NCBI RefSeq assembly: GCF_947497125.1
Contig: NZ_CANMFI010000009.1
Span: 1 to 36,307 of the forward strand
Length of the DNA stretch: 36,307 bases
Reading direction: 5' to 3'
Source: an uncultured Polaribacter sp.
GTDB lineage: Bacteria > Bacteroidota > Bacteroidia > Flavobacteriales > Flavobacteriaceae
A program made the translations under genes and the position numbers. Position 1 is the first letter of the stretch. Every line of letters begins with the position of its first letter. The notes under the pieces are model-generated. The model did not search any database. It had not been told where the DNA came from and saw nothing but the letters and a program-made list of their open reading frames with translations. Below are positions 34,057 to 36,307 of the stretch, in pieces.

Positions 34057-34878
34057 TTATTTTTTAACAGCAATCATCATGTGCGGACTAAAAGGTAGCA
34101 AGTATTCATCATTTTGAGTAAGTTGTTGCAATGCTTTTAAAGTTTTAGATTTCTTTTTATCAATCATATTTGCAAAATATTCGTTGTCTAACCAAATCAT
34201 ACCTTCTACAGCAAAAATATTTATAAACTCTAGGTTTTGTTGTAAAAATTCAGATTTTAACCCTTCTGGTTTGTGATAATAAGCATCGGCTAGTAAAAAC
34301 GGAAAATCTTTTGGTGTGTTATGGATGCCTGTAGTTAACTCTTCTTTACACATTTCAAAAAACGAATTTGCATGAATCATTCCGTTCATTAAACCAACAA
34401 CAGTAGAGGCTGTTGCATTTATTGCAAATCCTAAGATAATACCGCCTTTTTTAAGTACTCTTTTCGCTTCTAAAATAGCAGCAATTCTATCTTCTCTTTT
34501 TTGCAAATGATATAAAGGGCCATGTAAAATAACTAAATCTGCAGTATTGTCTTTGTAGGGTAGGTTGGTTGCTTCGCCAATGGAAACAGAAAATGGGTTT
34601 TGTAACTTTTTAGCCCTTTTTTCGGCAAGTTTTATATGTTTTAAAACGGGTTCTAGTAAATGAACTGTATGATTTTTTTTTGCCAACCATTCAGAGTATT
34701 TTCCTGTTCCGCCACCAACATCAATAATAGTTGTATTTGGTTTAGAAATATGAAGTTCAATTAATTCCTTAATACGTTCAAACTCAAAAATGCCCATTCC
34801 TTTTTCGAGTCTGGTTTCTTCTGATGCTTTGTTGTAAAAAACTTCTAGTTCTTTACTTATTAGTTGTTTTTTATTCAC
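34057..34878 (-). CDS. Class I SAM-dependent methyltransferase, coupled to crtY by a GTGA overlap
   Basis: 273 residues if it starts at the GTG (34876-34878) that overlaps the crtY stop as GTGA. The open frame extends 16 codons further into crtY (to 34926) but lacks better support. Motif I is IIDVGGGTGKYSEWL, followed by LLEPVLKH (acidic loop), ADLVILHGPLYHL (motif IV region) and RVLKKGGIILGF. This is a Rossmann-fold small-molecule or quinone-type methyltransferase; the substrate is unknown. Coupling to lycopene cyclase raises the possibility of a carotenoid or membrane-lipid substrate, which is only an inference. Confidence 0.85.
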   Translation of the reverse strand: MNKKQLISKELEVFYNKASEETRLEKGMGIFEFERIKELIELHISKPNTTIIDVGGGTGKYSEWLAKKNHTVHLLEPVLKHIKLAEKRAKKLQNPFSVSIGEATNLPYKDNTADLVILHGPLYHLQKREDRIAAILEAKRVLKKGGIILGFAINATASTVVGLMNGMIHANSFFEMCKEELTTGIHNTPKDFPFLLADAYYHKPEGLKSEFLQQNLEFINIFAVEGMIWLDNEYFANMIDKKKSKTLKALQQLTQNDEYLLPFSPHMMIAVKK

Positions 34879-36020
34879 GTTAATTGTTTTATGCCAGAGC
34901 TTAAAAAAGGCATTAGTGGTAAGCAAGTCATTATTTTAAGTTCTTCTAAAATAGTGCTTTCATTTCCTAGAAAAGCCAATATTATATCTGCAGGAACTTT
35001 TTTAAACATTGTAGAAAAAATTTCTTTGCCTTCAAGTTTTTCAGAAAGTAATACTTCTAGTAGTGTTCTGTCATACCATTCAAAAACTCTTTCTCTAAAT
35101 TTTATGGTTTCTAATGGGTTTTTATCTGCTTTTAAGTTTGTAACAATTGCTTGAGTGTTTTTTTGAATGAACTGAAAGGTATAACCACTGCTGGCCTTGG
35201 TAAATCCACCAGCTGTACCAATATTTATTACATTTTTAGCATGTTCTGTGCTTCTTTTAAAATTTGCTAAAGACATTGGTATTACTCCAAATTCTTCATG
35301 AACAATCTCGTATGAATCAATTCTTAAGTAGGTGTTTATATATTTTTTTAATTCAGAAATATATTCGTTTTGATCAAGTATTTCTTTACTGAATAAAGTA
35401 TACTCTATTAAAGCCTCTGTTGGCGATGTTGGCAATACATACATAAAAGTTGCACCTTGTTTTTGTTGAATTCTAAAATCCATTAAAGTGGCAAGCTTAT
35501 CATTAAAAATAGGTTTTTCTACTTTAATATTCCAGCCTTTAAAATGTTGTAAAAGCGTATCTTCTGTTGTTGTTTTTGGGTTGAATAAATTGGTAGAGTT
35601 AAAAATGAAATTAGCTTCGTATTCGTTGTTTTTTGTAGTAAGTTTTCCTGTGTTTTTAGTGCTTGAAATATGTGTAATCTCTTCATTTACAAAAGAAACA
35701 TTTTTAAATTGACTAGCAATCTTAAAGATATGGTTGTAAAAATCGATACCACGAATCATTTTGTAGGTGTACTTCTCTAAATCAAACTCTTTTTCTATGT
35801 CTGAAGATAAAAATTGAAGTTTTTTCCATTGGTGATATAAAATTTGCTCGAAATCCCCTGCTTCCTTTTCCCAAAAGCACCAAGTTCTATCATTTGATTT
35901 TTTTTGATCTTTATCAACAACTAAAATAGTTTTGTTTTGTAGTTTTTCGTCTATTAAAATTGCATGCAAGAGGCTTAAACCTGCGCAACCGGCACCAGCA
36001 ATTATATAGTCGTATTTCAT
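34875..36020 (-). CDS. crtY: Lycopene beta-cyclase (CrtY-type)
   Basis: 381 residues. The N-terminal FAD/NAD-binding fold is shown by YIIAGAGCAGLSLL (4-18) and the acidic end of the second strand (VVDKD). The family signature NDRTWCFWE (43-51) follows, then YVLPTSPTEALIEYTLFS and GTAGGFTKASSGYTF, which correspond to conserved CrtY segments. It closes both ends of lycopene to form beta-carotene, the precursor of zeaxanthin and related pigments common in Flavobacteriaceae. Other carotenoid genes (crtB, crtI, crtZ) are not in the window. It is upstream of and overlaps the methyltransferase. Confidence 0.93.
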   Translation of the reverse strand: MKYDYIIAGAGCAGLSLLHAILIDEKLQNKTILVVDKDQKKSNDRTWCFWEKEAGDFEQILYHQWKKLQFLSSDIEKEFDLEKYTYKMIRGIDFYNHIFKIASQFKNVSFVNEEITHISSTKNTGKLTTKNNEYEANFIFNSTNLFNPKTTTEDTLLQHFKGWNIKVEKPIFNDKLATLMDFRIQQKQGATFMYVLPTSPTEALIEYTLFSKEILDQNEYISELKKYINTYLRIDSYEIVHEEFGVIPMSLANFKRSTEHAKNVINIGTAGGFTKASSGYTFQFIQKNTQAIVTNLKADKNPLETIKFRERVFEWYDRTLLEVLLSEKLEGKEIFSTMFKKVPADIILAFLGNESTILEELKIMTCLPLMPFLSSGIKQLT

Positions 36021-36307
36021 AAACTGAAGATCAATTGGGGGTTGAAAGAAAATTATTTTTTAAATAACGAAGTTAGTAGAAAATATACAGATATAGAAAT
36101 ATAAGTTGTGTTTTCAATTAAAAGTAATATTGAGACATTGCTTTTAATTGATTGGTTCTTTTTGTGCAGTTTTATTTGTTAGATCCCCCTAAAAAGCGGC
36201 ATAAGCGATTTACACGCTTTTCATAAAAAATGAAAAGTGTTTTTGTTTAGATGGGTATTTATCTAAAACAATAGTTCAGATATTAATGCTCTAGTCTTTT
36301 TTAATAT
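36021..36307. other. Right-edge non-coding region
   Basis: No gene is recognised in these 287 bases. The part next to crtY is A/T-rich and should hold its promoter, with TAATTTTC on the minus strand as a one-mismatch -7 candidate. A plus-strand hairpin with a T-run lies at 36212-36245. Confidence 0.4.
36212..36245 (+). terminator. Hairpin terminator of unknown source
   Basis: CTTTTCAT (36217-36224) pairs with ATGAAAAG, extended by a G-T wobble and further pairs to about 11, followed by TTTTTG. No upstream plus-strand gene ends nearby inside the window, so it may end a small unseen RNA or be a remnant. Confidence 0.45.

Overview
The window looks like the chromosome of a marine-type Bacteroidota of the family Flavobacteriaceae (Polaribacter/Tenacibaculum-like, genus not established). 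The evidence is the strong A+T bias, promoters with the TTG / TAnnTTTG consensus, the lack of clear Shine-Dalgarno sequences, many short lipoproteins, type IX secretion (T9SS) proteins (a PorP/SprF-like protein, a PorG-like protein and a cargo with a C-terminal sorting domain), and a lycopene cyclase.

Layout. (1) 1-4960: 3' part of a very large secreted protein built from repeated NHL-propeller plus Ig-like super-modules, ending in a T9SS sorting domain. (2) 5117-5189: an intact initiator tRNA-fMet with its own promoter. (3) 5121-15842: a compact 10.7 kb integrative island inserted in that tRNA gene. It is bounded by 72-bp direct repeats of the tRNA, carries CTGGCAGTAA-type repeats (probable integrase arm sites) just inside both ends, and encodes a type I restriction-modification system (hsdM, hsdS, an AlbA_2/GHKL/winged-helix protein, hsdR), an unknown 178-aa protein, a small lipoprotein and a tyrosine integrase. 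The right-hand tRNA copy has lost the 5' side of its acceptor stem and is probably not functional. (4) 15945-18453: a lipoprotein version of acetolactate decarboxylase, a small lipoprotein and a PorP/SprF family protein. (5) 18450-26367, minus strand: an envelope cluster reading CBS/ACT protein, nadK, porG-like, uppS, bamA, two ompH/skp genes and, after a terminator, murI. (6) 26584-28702, plus strand, divergent: pdxJ, an alpha/beta hydrolase, a MazG-like pyrophosphohydrolase and a small membrane protein. (7) 28708-31246, minus strand: a DUF1684 lipoprotein and a CocE/NonD-type peptidase or esterase lipoprotein. (8) 31456-34053: a YgiQ-type radical SAM protein and an unknown lipoprotein. (9) 34057-36020, minus strand: crtY-type lycopene cyclase translationally coupled to a methyltransferase through a GTGA overlap.

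How it works together. The island is the accessory part: a defence cargo whose restriction genes form one tightly packed operon, with an unusual set of phased GTTGATAAA repeats in front of hsdR and a Schlafen/AlbA_2-GHKL protein between the specificity and restriction subunits. The rest is mostly core envelope and cofactor metabolism. Outer-membrane protein assembly (BamA plus two Skp-like chaperones), undecaprenyl-phosphate synthesis (UppS), D-glutamate supply (MurI) and T9SS parts sit together. Protein functions were assigned by reading motifs; no database search was possible.
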